NCBI GenBank assembly: GCA_949752795.1
Contig: OX457056.1
Span: forward strand, 94,758,942 to 94,822,941
DNA: 64,000 nt
Direction: 5' to 3'
Source: Hyperoodon ampullatus
Taxonomy: Eukaryota > Chordata > Mammalia > Artiodactyla > Ziphiidae
This document shows positions 20,909-34,246 of the stretch, one piece after another; the stretch's first letter is position 1; each line of letters starts with the position of its first letter. A program made the position numbers and the translations under genes. The notes beneath the pieces were generated by a model that saw only the letters and a program-made list of their open reading frames with translations, was not told the origin of the DNA and searched no databases.

Positions 20909-23126
20909 GTGAGTCTGTTCCCTCTCAAAACAAATTGTACGCATGTAATATTTTAAAGATATTAGAACTGTTGACTGAAATGGGACTTTGGATTTTCATG
21001 CTTAGACTTTAGTATTTGAAAAGATGTACTTGGCTAGTCACAAAAACTTTTAAATTTATTTCTGAAGATCCAGCTTATATTCTATACATGTGCTTAGAAA
21101 TTTATGTAATAATAACTTCTTAGATACAAGTAGTCTGGCTTCAGTGCCCAGAGTTTTATTTCCTTAATCATTAATTTAAATTCTTTTTTCTATTATTTTT
21201 ATCATTATTATTATTTCAGTTATAAAAGTAATTCATACTCATTAAAGAATTTGGAAATGATGTACTTTCTTATTTCTTAGTTTATTTTACTCTTTTTAGC
21301 TTTATGCTCAGTAGTTCTGAAGCAAGAAAAAAGAAATGTTGGGGTATATGCAGAGTTGGTGGTTGTCTGGGCATAAAGCCGGTGGAACAATCTCCAGTAC
21401 TAGTAACCAGATCATTGAGATGTCTAAACTATGGGATTAAGATTATGGAAGTAAGTGAGGTGTAGGAAAGGGCTGAATTATGAGACTAGGTAGAGACTGA
21501 AGTAATTTGGTCAGAATGAAGATTGCCATCAGAAGAGAGTTGAAGAGCTGGGCACTGGCATAGTTCTAACCAGTGACAAAGTCCAGGCGTAATCATGTTA
21601 TTGTGTGCCTATAGCTGAGTGAAGAGGAGACTCATGAGAGTTGAGGAATTGTGAACCGAGGGGTCAGGGTCGGGGAGGAATCAGTGGGACTTGAAATGGC
21701 AGGAAATGAGATGGAGAGGGAAGACCATGAGCCAAAGGCAGAAAAGATGGAGAAATGTGGGAGAAGATCTCAGAAGTACCTAGAAGATTAAGAGAACAAA
21801 AAAGAGGATAGATTTTCTGAGAAAAGAGTGGGACAGATTCAAGAGAGATTTAGGAGGTGTAACCTCTAAAATTTAGTGACTGAATGTTGTAGACTTGGGA
21901 AGTAGAGGAATTCCTAAATTTCTGTTTGAAGGGAATGAGTGGGTGGATGATGGTAGTATTTCTTAAGAGAGAGAATGTGGAAAGCAGAACAGGAGTCCAC
22001 CCTCCACAAAGGGTGTGTTGAGTATGTTATACCTACAGGACATTCACACTGAGATTTCTAGTATACAGTGGGATATGTAGATCTGTTCTCAGCAGTATGA
22101 TCCCAGATGGAGATTCACATTTGGGAATCATTGGAATATCATGAGAATTGAAGCTCTGAATGTGGTAGGAATTATCTAATAAGATTATGTAGACTGGAAA
22201 GAGAGAACCAAAGACAGACCCTAGGAAAATGGGCATTTAAGGCACAGGTGGAAGAAGAGGGTCTTTGAAAGAAACTGAGGAGCAACCAAGGAGGAAAACC
22301 AGGAGATAAGGGAAGAAGAAAATGGTTTACCTGTTCAGGTGTGTATACAAGCGGGTCATTTAAATACTTTTGACCCAGTTTCTTCATCCTCAAAACAAAA
22401 GATTAGGAGTATAAAAAATTTGTTAGGATTCTAATGAAGACAAAGTTGAGAGTTATGTTTGTTCTTTGTGAGGGTCAATTAGTTTTTCAAGTACATGTCT
22501 AATCTTGGCCAGATACTGGAAAAGGTAAATTATCCATGTGGCTTGGACCAAGGCAGGATATATCTAACCATAAAAATAAATTACTCCTGCTGGTTTTAAG
22601 GATAATTGAGACAATTTACTAATTAAGAAATTATACTAATTCAGGGTATACATTCCGCTATATACTAATTTTGCTTCTTAAAGTTTCAGTTATCTTCTCC
22701 TTTGGCATTGCTTAATAAGCATGTTTATTTTAGTTATCACTACCTTAAGCTCCTCGTTTGACAGTCTTCTGCTGGTGATGATTTCTTGAGCTCATAATAG
22801 CGAATACCACAAGGCACACTCAACTTTTAATCTTGCCGAAGTCTGGTCCTCATCTCCTGGAGGAACAGGTTAAATCTGGGCATATGTACCAAGCATGCAG
22901 AAAATAGAGCTTGTTTTATAACCATATGTTGTTGAGGTTTTCAGGAATGCATTGTTTAAAGATCAGGTGGGTATTTATATATAAGGGAGAAAACATTTTA
23001 TCAGTATGTAATATGAGCTAGAGATACACTTTATAACTAAAAGGCTAACCTTCTGAAATATTTAATTCTAAGACAGTGTTTTGTTTTGTTTTACATTTTT
23101 TTGAAATACACATTTGCTTTTTTTAG
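20909..23126 (+). other. CEP135: CEP135 intron 4
   Basis: No young repeat. A purine-rich stretch (21300-22330: many GGAA/GAGA runs) looks like an old repeat or simply biased sequence; I cannot name it. Confidence 0.8.
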
Positions 23127-23268
23127 GTGGCAAGAAAAGAAGTATTGCTTTCAGGCGCCAGCGTATGCAAATTGACGAACCAGTCCCTCCCTCTGAAGTC
23201 AGTTCTTATCCAGTTCCTCAGCCAGATGACCCTTACATTGCAGACCTCCTGCAAGTGGCTGATAACAG
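23127..23268 (+). CDS. CEP135: CEP135 exon 5 (residues 158-205)
   Basis: Acceptor TTTTTTTAG|G; donor ACAG|GTGCAT (weaker). It encodes GGKKRSIAFRRQRMQIDEPV followed by a Pro-rich break (PPSEVSSYPVPQPDDPYIAD). This is the main non-coiled-coil linker in the N-terminal half. The basic cluster KKRSIAFRRQR is conserved in the family. Confidence 0.96.
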
Positions 23269-25176
23269 GTGCATTAAATAATTCTTTGTTGGCTTTAGTT
23301 AATTGATCACTTGGTTCGCCTTCAGTTTCTTCATAGTAGGGCTTCTGTCTTCTTAACTAGCATATCTCTGGTGCCTAGCACAGAACTTTGCACAAGCACT
23401 CAGTAAATGCTTTCTGAGTGTATTCTGAATATAGAAGGTTTTTACTTGTTTTGAAACTTTTGATTTCAAAGAGATCATATATCTGATGTTTCTGTCCATA
23501 TTTGATTTAAAACAATTTAGTGCCATCTAGAGCCTATTTCAGTAGAGTTGCTTTGACATTTAGTTTCATCACCCAGTAAATCTTTTACAGACTCTTTATT
23601 ACTTCAGATTTTTGTCAAATACCAGTAGACATGAGTAGACTTGTAACTGGCTTTGAAATTCTGCTTCATGATTCTCTAGCTCTATATGTTGATATTTCCT
23701 TAAATTGGAATCAGATATAAATTGTTTTAATTAAAACTTCATTAAGCTCTCTGGAAAAGGCACTATGTAACTGTTCTGGGGATGTAAAGATGAATAAGGT
23801 GGTGTTGCAGCTTTTTAGAAGCTTATAACCCAGTATAATAAAGATGAGACAAGGGAAATACACAAAATGCCATTAAGAAAATTGTAAGAGGTACAGAGGA
23901 GTGAGAGAGCACTAGTGACAGCCTCTGTGGTCTTAGCTGCAGAAACAGTTTAAAATACAGAACACACTAGTGGAAATGGTTAGTGCAGTTAGCTTTTTAC
24001 TTTGTAGGTTATGCAGAGAATATGGGGGAGTTTTCTACTTTATTAATCACAATATAGCAAAAAAAAAAAAAAGACATTGATTGAGGGACTAATTAGGATC
24101 TTTTAGCTCAGTTCTTCTCACACAGTATTATGTACCTGTATTTATATAGTTATCTGACCTTACCCATGAAATATCTTGTGTTTTGTTTTTCTGGTACAGT
24201 TATAATCTGGGACTTAGACAATGTGTTAGTATTATGCAAGAAGTTTTTGGGGGCTACATGTGTTATCATTTCCTGTCTTTTTCTTTCACCTTAACATTCT
24301 TCTTCATTCCTCTTTTCTATCAAACCATCATAGGTAGCATTAGTCTCTTGATTATCTTGTTTGTTTTAATTTGCATGTGCACATTTAACTGTATTCAGAG
24401 TCATTTGTGCATATATAAGTGTGGTTGCATACATACTCCTCTCCTACACCTAGATTAGTAGGAAATGTTGGTTCCAGTAATGGCAGGGACGAGCAGTGTT
24501 TAGCCTTACTCACCTTACTGCATGGAAAATCTCTCTTAAAAGCAGACCTGGCTTCAGGCTTTATTTTTCCAGTATGCAAGTGGTTGTGTCATATTTATGT
24601 TAATGCATGGCAAAGTTTGATGTAAAACAAATACATTTGGGCAGTTGCAGAATTCAGATAATTTAGACAAATCTTGTTTCTCTTAGAATTAACGAGTTCT
24701 GGAAAGAAGTAGGTTTTTTGCTGTAGTTACCTGGAAAATAGTAGTAGTTCTCAATATTTTTCTTTTTTCTAGGATTGCAGGATAGTTCATTAGAAAATAC
24801 AGGGTCATGTAGGATCCCTTATTTCACTTTATAATATTGTGAATTTTGGACTAGACGCTTAGTTCCCTGAACCTGAGAATTGGCAACTGTACCTGGAAGA
24901 GTTGTCCTGAGGATCAAAATGCAGTAGTAGGCATAATGTATCTGAGTTTCAAATTATTTACCACTCAATTTTTTATCTATTCTTGGAAAATTAAATCTGC
25001 AAGATGATGTACTCTACGCTGTGGCTTTGGAACCCTTTGGCACAGCACCTCCAACCTCACTGAGAAACAAAAAGTAGAGGGTTTTTAAGAGAAGGCATCT
25101 AGTTTCAAGTTTCACTTCTTGTTATTTTGTATTTCTTAACAAAAGTATATTGACATTAGTTATAAATGTGTTTCAG
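23269..25176 (+). other. CEP135: CEP135 intron 5
   Basis: No young mobile element seen. Weak MIR/L2-like tails lie at 23370-23420 and 23740-23850. The rest is unassigned. Confidence 0.8.
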
Positions 25177-25261
25177 AATTCAAGAACTTCAGCAAGAAGT
25201 CTACCAGTTACAAGAAAAGTCAGCAGTGATGGAAAGTGGACTGAAAGATTATAACAAGCAG
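25177..25261 (+). CDS. CEP135: CEP135 exon 6 (residues 205-233)
   Basis: Acceptor TTTCAG|A; donor CAG|GTAGGA. This 85-base exon completes Arg205 and restores phase 0. It encodes IQELQQEVYQLQEKSAVMES with heptad-type Leu spacing, restarting the coiled coil. Confidence 0.96.
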
Positions 25262-26449
25262 GTAGGATTTTTATTTATTTGCACAGCAGGTGTGATTGTA
25301 AGTGAAATTAAGTTATATTTGATATTACCGATACTGAGTTTTTAATACAGTTCTTCTTTTTCATAAATTTGTTAATATTTAGAATTAATAGATGGAATGG
25401 CTTAGATGGCTTCAGGGCATTCAGTCCATTCCCTTCATTATGCATGGAGGTGAACAGTAGTTTTTTGTTTTGTTTTGATTTTTTAAGGTGAATCATCTGT
25501 CTCCCCAAATATAACGATATTAACTGTTTGCATCTCAGGAGGTATTTTATTAAAGTGTGTTATGCTTTGTAATGGTATTTTAAATAATTTTTTAATCTTA
25601 CTATAGATTTTGTCATTTTGAATATAAGGCTCTTTGAAAGTTACTTTTCTGTGTTGCCGTATTTGTTGCATGTTTTTGCTACAAGCACTAGTACCCCATA
25701 ACACAGTTTTCTGAAGAAGCAGGGGAATTAATAGATGCAGAGTTAGATTATAACTTTAACAAGCTTTGTTCTTTCGTACTTTCTGTTGATGTCTTGGCTA
25801 AATTCTGACTTGGATAATTATAGGCTTTCTTTCTTAACATGCTTACTGAAGTTTAAATTGGGTAACATGTTTTTCATTTTCTGCACACGACTGCGTTTTT
25901 TTGGAGTGAAGAAATCTGCACATACAAATATAGATGTGACTTATGTGTTGGTGTAACTGTTAAGTTTATAAAGTACTTTGAAGATTACTTGGATAAAATG
26001 GAGTTAAAAGGAATTGTTATAATGTCAACCAAAAAACTTACTTCATGGAGAGATGTTGAAGATATCAAATATGCACATGAGATGAATTGTATTGATATTT
26101 TTCAGTTTATATTCAGTCATTCTTTCATCATATTTTTTTCCAAGTACTTTATGAACATAAACTGACCAATCTTTACTATCTCTGCATGAGGTGGCTGGGG
26201 TGTTTGGAGAAAATAACCTGACCATTCTGATTGAAACCACCAATTTATTGTGGTTATCAATCTTGATTGAGTCCACTCTGTTCCCTATCAGTTTTTTTTT
26301 TTTTTTTTTTGCTTGGACTTGTTCTGTTTTTCTCAGCATATATTCCAGATTTTACTGTTCTCTTCAAGCTCTTTCCCTGGCCTATAAGACCCTCCTTCTC
26401 AGGATATCAACTTTTTTTCAATTTCCTATCTCTACCCCTTTAAAATGAG

Positions 26450-28040
26450 CAATATTCACACTCAGGCTCTCCTTAAGACTTAGTGGGTAGGGTGGTGCTT
26501 CTTCCTGTTTAAGGTTTAGTCTTTCTGCCTGTGCACTTGGCCCTATTTCCTCTCTTCTCCTTAGGATATTGCTTTAATCAATTATTCTTTAACAAGCTTA
26601 CATGGCCGCTTTACAATTATAAATTTTTTAGTCTTCTTAACAGTCCGGTGAGGAGGCACTAGTGTCATCACTAATATCCCTTTAAAAATCTCTTTTAACT
26701 ACTTTTCCCTCTTGCTAATTAATGTCTTCTCCCTAATAAGTACTTCTCTAAAGAGTATCTTATTCTTCTTTCTCTGCTTCTTCACCTCCTGTTCACTCCG
26801 TAACCTTTTGCAGTCTGGCTTCTGTCCCACACTTTATAAATTGATCTACTAATTGATACCACTGACATTAATTGCTACCTCCAGAAGGATACTTTAAGTC
26901 TTCATTTTCGTGACCCACTCTGTAGTATTTGACATCATTCATAATTTTTCTTTGAAACTCATCCATGGCTTCATTTTCTTTTGGTTTTCCTTTTCTTGCT
27001 TTTTTTTTTTAACCTCTTACAATATCTTCTTTGCTTTTTTCCTTTGCCTGCTCCGTAAAATATCACTGTTTCTCAAGATTCTGTCTTTGACTCCTTCTCC
27101 TCTCCCTCTGTGTTTTCTCAAATAGTCTCATCCATTCTCTTAGTTTATTACCTGAATACTGATGACTCCCCAGTGTCTCAGGCTCAAACCTCTCTGCTGA
27201 GGTCCAGACCCATATACCCAACTTGACATGGGGCAATTCCACTTGGATGAATGCTCTCTGTACACATATGCCTAGTACTGAACTTGCCAACGTCTGTCTC
27301 AAATCTCTTTTTCCTCCTATATTCTCTACTTTGGTTGGAAGCATCAGCATTTGCCCAAGCCAACATTCTGTAGTCTTTCTAGATCTCATTCTCCTCCTGT
27401 CACACACCACTCACCATGCTCTGTCAGTTCTGAGTGCTTCTTAAACTCACTACTTCTGCTCTGCCCTATCCCACTGGCCCTAGTCATCTCTCATATATTC
27501 CTACAAGAAAGAGGTCTTCCTGCCTCTGGTCTTATTCTTATCAAATTCATCCTTTAGTCCAGAGTAATATTTCTCCCACTGGAGTATTCAGTGCTTATCA
27601 TAATTAGTTCCTGCCTAATTCTTCAGACTCATCTCCAACTATTAGTTTCCTCACACATTACAGTCCAGTCATACTGAGTCATTTCTGCTCCCTCAAACAT
27701 ATCGTGTTGCTTTATGCTTCTCTGTCACTGCCTGGAACATCCCTCCTTTCTTCTCTACCTAGCATCATTAATAAGTTTTTTAGACTTGTTTATTTGATAA
27801 GCCCTTCATTAATTTCGATAGACATGACTATATTATGGAGTCTAAATCACTTTATTCCCTTGACTACTTTGGTACCATATACCTATTTCTATTTTTCTAC
27901 CATTGAATAACATATTAAAACAATTATTGGTTAGCTTGCTTGCTTTTCCTGTAAAGCTGTGTGTTCCTGAAAGTAAGGGACTGTGTTTTATTCATCTTTG
28001 TATACTTAGAACAAAGCTCAATAATCGTTTGTTAAATTGA
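26450..28040 (+). repeat. L2 LINE relic (reverse transcriptase region and 3' part)
   Basis: Broken frames align by eye to the L2 reverse transcriptase: SQDSVFDSFSSPSVF at 27071-27115 resembles the QGSVLGPLLFS motif, and YYLNTDDSPV at 27146-27175 resembles the YADDSQ motif. Stops are frequent. It ends with L2 3'-like sequence (CTGGAACATCCCTCC). Confidence 0.6.
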
Positions 28041-28344
28041 ATACTTGGTTTTTGTTTTCAAATTTTTTGGGAAAGAAAACCAAAGATCGAAAGTGTGTGG
28101 GTTTTTCTAGGTACTTTTTTTTTAATATTTGAATTTTATTTTATTTATTTTTCTATACAGCAGGTTATTATTAGTCATCAGTTTTATACACATCAGTGTA
28201 TACATGTCAATTCCAATCGCCCAATTCATCACACCACAATCCCCACCCCCCCCTGCGGCTTTCCCCCCTTGGTGTCCATACGTTTTCTCTCTACATCTGT
28301 CTCTCAACTTCTGCCCTGAAAAATGGTACAGATGAACCGGTTTT

Positions 28345-31300
28345 CTAGGTTCCACATACTTGCGTTAATATACGATATTTGTTTTTCTCTTTCTGGATTA
28401 CTTCACTCTGTATGACAGTCTTTAGATCCATCCACGTCTCAACAAATGACCCAATTTCGTTCCTTTTTATGGCTGAGTAATATTCCATTGTATATATGTT
28501 CCACAACTTCTTTATCCATTCATTGTCGATGGGCATTTAGGTTGCTTCCATGACCTGGCTATTGTAAATAGTGCTGCAATGAACATTGGGGTGTCTTTTT
28601 GAATTATGGTTTCCTTGGTATATGCCCAGTAGTGGGTTTGCTGGGTCATATGGTAGTTCTATTTTTAGTTTTTTAAAGAACCTCCATACTGTTCTCCATA
28701 GTGGCTGTATCAATTTACATTCCCACCAACAGTGCAAGAGGGTTCCCTTTTCTCCACACCCTCTCCAGCATTTGTTGTTTGTAGATTTTCTGATGATGCC
28801 CATTCTAACTGGTGTGAGGTGATACCTCATTGTAGTTTTGATTTGCATTTCTCTAATAATCAGTGATGTTGAACAGCTTTTCATGTGCTTCTTGGCCATC
28901 TGTATGTCTTCTTTGGAGAACTGTCTATTTAGGTCTTCTGCCCATTTTTGGATTGGGTTGTTTGTTTATTTAATATTGAGCTGCATGAGCTGTTTATATA
29001 TTTTGGAGATTAATCCTTTGTCTGTTGATTCGTTTGCAAATATTTTCTCCCATTCTGAGGGTTGTCTTTTCTTGTTTATGGGTTCCTTTGCTGTGCAAAA
29101 GCTTTGAAGTTTCATTAGGTCCTATTTGTTTATTTTTGTTTTTATTTCCATTACTCTAGGAGGTGGATCAAAAAAGATCTTGCTGTGATTTATGTCAGAG
29201 TGTTCTTCCTATGTTTTCCTCTAAGACTTTTATAGTGTCTGCTCTTACATTTAGGTTTAATTTACATTAAACATTTGGAGTTTATTTTTGTGTATGGTGT
29301 TAGGGAGTGTTCTAATTTCATTATTTTACATGTAGCTGTCCAGTTTTCCCAGCACCACTTATTGAAGAAACTGTCTTTTCTCCATTGTATATCCTTGCCT
29401 CCTTTGTCATAGATTAGTTGACCATAGGTGCGTGAGTTTACCTCTGGGCTTTCTATCTTGTTCCATTGATCTGTGCTTCTGTTTTTGTGTCAGGAACATA
29501 TTGTCTTGATTACTGTAGCTTTGTAGTATAGTCAGGGAGTCTGATTCCTGCAGCTCCGTTTTTTTCCCTCAATACTGCATTGGCTATTCGGGGTCTTTTG
29601 CGTCTCAATACAAATTTTAAGATTGTTCGTTCTAGTTCTGTTAAAAAATGCCATTGGTAATTTGATAGGGATTGCATTGAATCTGTAGATTGCTTTCAGT
29701 AGTATAGTCATTTTCACAATATTGATTCTTCCAATCCAAGAACATGGTGTATCTCTCCATCTGTTGGTATCATCTTTAATTTCTTTCATCAGTGTCTTAT
29801 ACTTTTCTGCATACAGGTCTTTTGTCTCCCTAGGTAGGTTTATTCCTAGATATTTTATTCTTTTTGTTGCAGTGGTAAATGGAGTGTTTCCTTAATTTCT
29901 GTTTCACATTTTTCATCATTAGTGTATAGGAATGCAAGAGATTTCTGTGCATTAATTTTGTATCCTGCAACTTCACCAAATTCATTGATTAGCTCTAGTA
30001 GTTTTCTGGTGACATTTTTAGGATTCTCTGTGTATAGTATCATGTCATCTGCAAACAGTGACAGTTTTACTTCTTCTTTTCCAATATGTATTCCTTTTAT
30101 TTCTTTTTCTTCTCTGATTGCCATGGCTAGGACTTCCAAAACTATGTTGAATAATAGTGATGAGAGTGGACATCCTTGTCTTGTACCTGATCTTAGAGGA
30201 AATGCTCTCAGTTTTTCACCATTGAGAATGATGTTTGCTGTGGGTTTGTCATATATGGCCTTTACTATCTTGAGGTAGGTTCCCTCTGTGCCCACTTTCT
30301 GGGGAGTTTTTATCATAAATGGGTGTTGAATTTTGTCAAAAGCTTTTTCTGCATCTATTGAGATGATCATATGGATTTTATTCTTCAGTTTGTTAATATG
30401 GTGTATCACATTGATTGATTTGTGTATAGTGAAGAATCCTTGCATCCCTGGGATAAATCCCACTTGATCATGGTGTATGATCCTTTTAATGTGTTGCTGG
30501 ATTCTGTTTCCTAGTATTTTGATGGGGATTTTTGCATCTATGTTCATCAGTGATATTGGTCTGTAATTTTCTTTTTTTGTTTTTTTTGTATCTTTGTCTG
30601 GTTTTGGTATCAGGGTGATGGTGGCCTCATAGAATGAGTTTGGGAGTGTTCCTTCCTCTGCAACTTTTTAGAAGAGTTTGAGAAGGATGGGTGTTAGCTC
30701 TTCTCTAAATGTTTGATAGAATTCACCTGTGAAGCCATCTGGTCCTGGACTTTTGTTTGTTGGAAGATTTTTAATCACAGTTTCCATTTCATTACTTGTG
30801 ATTGGTCTGTTCATGTTTTCTATTTCTTCCTGGTTCAGTCTTGGAAGGTTATACCTTTCTAAGAATTTGTCCATTTCTTCCAGGTTGTCCCTTTTATTGG
30901 CATAGTGTTGCTTGCAGTAGTCTCTTAGGATTCTTTGTATTTCTGCAGTGTCTGTTGTAACTTCTCCTTTTTCATGTCTAACTTTATTGATTTGAGTCCG
31001 CTGCCTCTTTTTCTTTTTTTTTTTTTTTTTTTTTTTTTGCGGTATGTGGGCCTCTCACTGTTGTGGCCTCTCCCATTGTGGAGCACAGGCTCCGGATGCG
31101 CAGGCTCAATGGCCATGGCTCACAGGCCCAGCTGCTCCGCGGCATGTGGGATCTTCCCAGACCGGGGCACGAACCCGTGTCCCCTGCATCGGCAGGCGGA
31201 CTCTCAACCACTGCGCCACCAGGGAAGCCCTGCCTCTTTTTCTTGATGAGTCTGGCTAATGGTTTATCAATTTTGTTTATCTTCTCAAAGAACCAGCTTT

Positions 31301-32382
31301 TAGCTTTATTGATCTTTGCTATTGTTTTCTTTGTTTCTGTTTCATTTATTTCTGCTCTGATCTTTACGATTTCTTTCCTTCTGCTAACTTAGGGTTTTGT
31401 GTGTTCTTCTTTCTCTAGTTCCTTTAGGTGTAAGGTTAGATTGTTTATTTGAGATTTTTCGTTTCTTGAGGTCGGCTCGTATAGCTATAAACTTCACTCT
31501 TAGAACTGCTTTTGCTGCATCCCATAGGTTTTGGATCATCGTGTTTTCATTGTCATTTGTCTCTAGGTATTTTTTGATTTCCTCTTTGATTTCTTCAGTG
31601 ATCTCTTGGTTATTTAGTAATGTATTGTTTAACCTCCATGTGTTTGTGTTTTTTACGTTTTTTCCTCTGTAATTCATTTCTAATCTCATAGAGCTGTGGT
31701 CAGAAAAGATGCTTGATATGATTTCAATATTCTTAAATTTACTGAGGCTTGATTTGTGACCCAAGATGTGACCTATCCTGGAGAATGTTCCATACGCACT
31801 TGAGAAGGAAGTGTAATCTGCTGTTTTCAGATGGAATGTCCTATAAATATCAATTAAATCTATCTGATCTATTGTGTCATTTAAAGCTTCTGTTTCCTTA
31901 TCTATTTTCATTTTGGATGATCTGTCCATTGGTGTAAGTGAGGTGTTAGAGTCCCCCACTATTATTGTGTTACTGTCGATTTCCTCTTTTATAGCTGTTA
32001 GTAGTTGCCTTATGTATCGAGGTGCTCCTATGTTGGGTGCATATATATTTATAATTGTTATATCTTCTTCTTGGATTCATCCCTTGATCATTATGTAGTG
32101 TCCTTCCTTGTCTCTTGTAACATTCTTTATTTTAAAGTCTGTTTTATCAGATATGAATATTGCTACTCCAACTTTCTTTTGATTTCCATTTGCATGGAGT
32201 ATCTTTTTCCATCCCCTCACTTTCAGTCTGTATGTGTCCCTAGGTCTGAAGTGCATCTCTTCTAGATAGCATATATATGGGTCATGTTTTTGTGTCCATT
32301 CAGCAAGCCTGTGTCTTTTGGTTGGAGCATTTAATCCATTCACATTTAAGGTAATTATTGATATGTATGTTCCTATGACCAT
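28345..32382 (-). pseudogene. L1 ORF2 (endonuclease and reverse transcriptase), broken
   Basis: The endonuclease N-terminus (ISIITLNVNGLNAPTKRHRL) is at 32077-32382. The reverse transcriptase core, with the catalytic FADD ([14 protein letters not shown]), lies within the 230-codon open stretch 29855-30547. The C-terminal Cys-rich segment ([20 protein letters not shown]) lies at 28537-28899. Several stops and frameshifts separate these, and a SINE sits at 31016-31230. Confidence 0.87.
31016..31230 (-). mobile_element. CHR-type SINE, short young form, nested in L1 ORF2
   Basis: A poly-T run leads into GCGGTATGTGGGCCTCTCAC; it ends CCACCAGGGAAGCCC. The perfect 14-bp TSD TGCCTCTTTTTCTT is at 31002-31015 and 31231-31244. 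It must be younger than the host L1. Confidence 0.95.
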
Positions 32383-32429
32383 TTTCTTAATTGTTTTGGG
32401 TTTGTTTTTGTAGGTCCTTTTCTTCTCTT

Positions 32430-33346
32430 GTGTTTCCCACTTAGAGAAGTTCCTTTAGCTTTTGTTGTAGAGCTGGTTTGGTGGTGCTGAATTCTCTTAG
32501 CTTTTGTGTGTCTGTAAAGCTTTTGATTTCTCCATCGAATCTAAATGAGATCCTTGCTGGGTAGAGTAATCTTGGTTGTAGTTTCTTCCCTTTCATCATT
32601 TTAAGTATATCATGCCACTACCTTCTTGCTTGTAGAGTTTCTGCGGAGAAATCAGCTGTTAACTTTATGGGATTTCCCTTGTATGTTATTTGTCATTTTT
32701 CCCTTGCTGTTTTCAATAATTTTTCTTTGTCTTTAATTTTTGCCAATTTGAGTACTATGTGTCTTGGCGTGTTTCTCCTTGGGTTTATTCTATGTGGCAC
32801 TCGCTGTAGTTCCTGGACTTGGGTGGCTATTTCCTTTCCCATGTTAGGGAAGTTTTTGACTATAATCTCTTCATATATTTTCTCGGGTCCTTTCTCTCTC
32901 TCTTCTCCTTCTGAGACCCCTATAATGCAAATGTTGTTGCGTTTATTGTTGTCCCAGAGGTCTCTTAGGCTGTCTCCACTTCTTTTCATTCTCTTTTCTT
33001 TATTCCGTTCCACAACAGTGAATTCCACCATTCTGTCTTCCAGATCACTTATCTGTTCTTCTGCCTCAGTTATTCCGCTATTGATTTCTTCTAGTGTAGT
33101 TTTCATTTCAGTTATTGTATTGTTCATCTCTGTTCGTTTCTTCTTTAATTCTTCTAGGTCTTTGTTAAACACTTCTTGTATCTTCTCAATCTTTGCCTCC
33201 ATTCTTTTTCCAAGGTCCTGGATCATCTTCACTATCATTATTCTGAATTGTTTTTCTGGAAGGTTGCCTATCTCCACTTCATCTAGTTGTTTTTCTGGGG
33301 TTTTATCTTGTTCCTTCATCTGGTACATAGCCCTCTGCCTTTTCAT
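32430..33346 (-). pseudogene. L1 ORF1 (RNA-binding protein), broken
   Basis: Starts MKRQRAMYQMKEQDKTPEKQ and reads open for 217 codons through the coiled coil (EEINSGITEAEEQISDLEDR) and part of the RRM/CTD region. An in-frame TGA then falls just after KTAREK, at about 32690, and a further TAG follows in the C-terminal region. ORF1p trimers coat L1 RNA, and this copy would be truncated. Confidence 0.85.
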
Positions 33347-34234
33347 CTTGTCTGTCTTTATGTGAATGTGATTTTTGATCCACAGGCTGCAGGATTGTAG
33401 TTCTTCTTGCTTCTGCTGTCTGCCCTCTGGTGGATGAGGCTATATAAGAGGTTTGTGTAGGTTTCCTGATGGGAGGGACTTGTGGTGGGTAGAGCTGACT
33501 GCTGCTCTGGTGGGCAGAGCTCAGTAAAACTTTAATCTGCTTGAATGTTGTTGGGTGGGGCTGGGTTCCCTCCCTGTTGGTTGTTTGGCCTGAGGCAACC
33601 CAACACTGGAGCCTATGGTGGGCTCTTTGGTGGGGCTAATGACAGACTCTGGGAGGGTTCACGCCAAGGAGTACTTCCCAGAACCTCTGCTGACAGTGTC
33701 CTTGTCCCCACGGTGAGCCACAGCCACCCCCCACCCCGCCTCTGCAGGGGACCCTCCAACACTAGCAGGTAGGTCTGGTTCAGTCTTCCCTGGGGTCACT
33801 GCTCCTTCCCCTGGGTCCCAGTGCGCTCACCACTTTGTGTGTGCCCTCCTAGAGTGGAGTCTCTTGTTTCCCCCAGTCCTTTCGAAGTCCTGTAGTCAAA
33901 TCCCACTAGCTTTCAAAGTCTGTAAGTCTAGGAATTCCTCCTCCCATTGCCAGACCCCCAGGTTGGGAAGCCTGACGTGGGGCTCAGAACCTTCACTCCC
34001 CTGGGTGGACTTCTGTGGTATGTGTTCTCCAGTCTGTGAGTCACCCACCCAGCAGTTATGGGATTTGATTTTACTGTGATTGCGCCCCTCTTGCCATCTC
34101 ACGTGGCTTCTCCTTTGTCTTTGGATGTGGGGTATCTTTTCTGGTGAGTTCCAGTGTCTTCCTGTCTGATTGTCCAGCAGCTAGTAGTGATTCTTGTGTT
34201 CTCACAAGAGGGAGTGAGAGCACGTCATTCTACT

Positions 34235-34246
34235 CCGCCATCTTGG
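34235..34246 (-). promoter_or_regulatory. YY1-type site at the L1 5' end
   Basis: Minus-strand CCAAGATGGCGG lies about 10 bases inside the L1 start. This is the place of the YY1 site that positions transcription start in many mammalian L1s. Confidence 0.6.

Noticed and set aside
20909..21012. Extension of CEP135 exon 4 to the stop at 21010-21012
   Set aside because: The open stretch runs past a strong GTGAGT donor, and exon 5 restores the known protein in the correct phase.
26043..26448. Possible small gene in intron 6
   Set aside because: Short opposing ORFs around a T-rich tract with no domain or splice support.
32667..33365. Plus-strand ORF of 232 codons
   Set aside because: It is the antisense shadow of L1 ORF1. 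The coding signal (coiled coil, ORF1p motifs) is on the minus strand.
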